64,000 bases of DNA. Source: Arthrobacter sp. SLBN-122 (lineage in GTDB: Bacteria; Actinomycetota; Actinomycetes; Actinomycetales; Micrococcaceae). Each line of letters opens with the position of its first letter. Positions within the stretch are counted from its first letter, which is position 1. The notes beneath the pieces were generated by a model. It saw nothing but the letters and a program-made list of their open reading frames with translations, was not told the origin of the DNA and searched no databases. Positions 63,480-64,000 of the stretch are shown here, one piece after another. Position numbers and translations under genes: made by a program. The stretch lies in the NCBI RefSeq assembly GCF_006715165.1, contig NZ_VFMS01000001.1:930001-994000 (forward strand), written 5' to 3'.

Positions 63480-64000
63480 GTGCCTGTCCAGCATGAGGTG
63501 GTCATCATCGGCGGCGGCAATGCCGGCATTTCGCTGGCCGCCAGGTTGCAGCGCTACGGCGTCAAGGACGTGGCGGTGATCGAACCACGGGACCACCACC
63601 TGTACCAGCCGCTGTTTTCGCACATCGCAGGCGGCCGGGCCCAGGCCAAGGAAGCCGTCCGGCCCCAGCAATCGGTTGTCCCCCAGGGCGTCACCTGGAT
63701 CCGGGACGCGGCGGCGGGCGTGGACGCCGATGCCAACACCGTCGCCTTGGAGTCCGGGGCCTCTGTGGCTTACGGCCAGCTGGTGGTGTGCCCCGGGCTG
63801 CAGTATGACTGGGATTCGGTTCCGGGGCTGGCCGAGGCCGTGCACTCGCCGCATGGCGCCTCCCATTATGAGTTCGATCTTGCCCCCAAGGCCTGGACGC
63901 TGCTCAGCGGAATGACCTCCGGCACCGCCGTTTTCACGATGCCAGGGGGACCCATCAAGTGCGGCGGCGCGGCCCAGAAACCCATGTACCTTGCCTGCGA
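63480..64000 (+). CDS. sqr: Sulfide:quinone oxidoreductase (3' end outside window)
   Basis: The first 173 codons are visible. The GTG start is followed by VVIIGGGNAGISLAARLQRY (FAD Rossmann), AVIEPRDHHLYQPLFSHIAG, and LVVCPGLQYDWDSVPGLAEA. TMPGGPIKCGGAAQKPMYLA is a type II SQR feature, with Cys in the position of a redox-active thiol. SQR oxidises sulfide to persulfide and reduces quinone, so its product could feed the persulfide dioxygenase cluster at 10-16 kb. The gene runs off the end of the window. Confidence 0.88.
   Translation, partial: MPVQHEVVIIGGGNAGISLAARLQRYGVKDVAVIEPRDHHLYQPLFSHIAGGRAQAKEAVRPQQSVVPQGVTWIRDAAAGVDADANTVALESGASVAYGQLVVCPGLQYDWDSVPGLAEAVHSPHGASHYEFDLAPKAWTLLSGMTSGTAVFTMPGGPIKCGGAAQKPMYLAC

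Overview
The window is high-GC DNA with dense, short-spaced genes. It carries actinobacterial signatures: ANTAR regulators, a DtxR/IdeR-type iron box, a HAIR-like heat-shock element, an LCP-family cell-wall protein, a 140-residue Hsp20, and GTG/TTG starts. Gene content and protein style suggest Micrococcaceae (Arthrobacter or Pseudarthrobacter), but no rRNA or other marker gene is present to prove it. I saw no rRNA, tRNA, CRISPR array, insertion sequence, phage gene or replication origin.

Layout. 0-7 kb: the end of a sensor histidine kinase, a PaaK-like ligase with YceI, two small membrane proteins, and a minus-strand operon of an Asp-nucleophile alpha/beta hydrolase, a 2-haloacid dehalogenase and a flavodoxin-like reductase. 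6.5-8 kb: a first metal module with a His/Cys-containing exported protein, an 18-Cys four-helix copper-storage protein and a DUF305 membrane protein. 8-9.9 kb: a divergent TetR/MFS pair with duplicated operators. 9.9-16.2 kb: a persulfide/sulfite cluster with a CstR-like sensor, DUF302, three single-rhodanese proteins, a TauE exporter, a thioredoxin, a persulfide dioxygenase fused to two rhodanese domains, and an MFS transporter. The window ends inside a sulfide:quinone oxidoreductase gene, which would supply the persulfide.

16.2-23.7 kb: a tightly overlapping minus-strand operon. In transcription order it encodes an SPW-repeat membrane protein, a 45-residue ORF, a phosphoribosyltransferase-hydrolase fusion, an acetyl/acyl-CoA synthetase, E1-alpha, E1-beta and E2 of a 2-oxoacid dehydrogenase, and a free acyl carrier protein. 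No E3 is present. 24-29.7 kb: two phosphoesterases, a carboxylate-amine ligase, an M20 peptidase and a small stress-type protein. 30-31.5 kb: a coupled four-gene unit around a GAF-ANTAR regulator. 31.5-35 kb: an atypical P450, a VIT1-type transporter, a DUF2231-like protein and a nitrilase-family hydrolase. 35-40.6 kb: cytochrome oxidase subunits II and I, a ferritin-like gene remnant, DUF2243, and a zinc alcohol dehydrogenase.

40.6-44.6 kb: an iron(III) ABC uptake operon under an iron box. 45-47.5 kb: GlsB/YeaQ, NhaA and a PAS-ANTAR regulator. 47.6-51.5 kb: a copper-export operon whose promoter carries a CsoR-type palindrome in its spacer: metallochaperone, CPH-type P1B ATPase, exported His-rich protein and DUF305 lipoprotein. 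51.6-55.6 kb: a low-Mr phosphatase, LCP protein, histidine phosphatase and NAD(P)H-hydrate dehydratase. 55.7-64 kb: Hsp20, a WYL regulator, a VOC protein, a 17-bp inverted repeat, an FAD monooxygenase, a frameshifted gene, a leaderless-looking oligopeptidase B, an SRPBCC protein, a small TUDOR-type stress protein and the partial SQR.

The main themes are reactive sulfur handling, copper handling, and stress physiology. The least explained features are the E1/E2/ACP/Acs operon, the paired exported proteins ending in LSISRT, and a palindrome overlapping the -10 of three unlinked stress-type genes.
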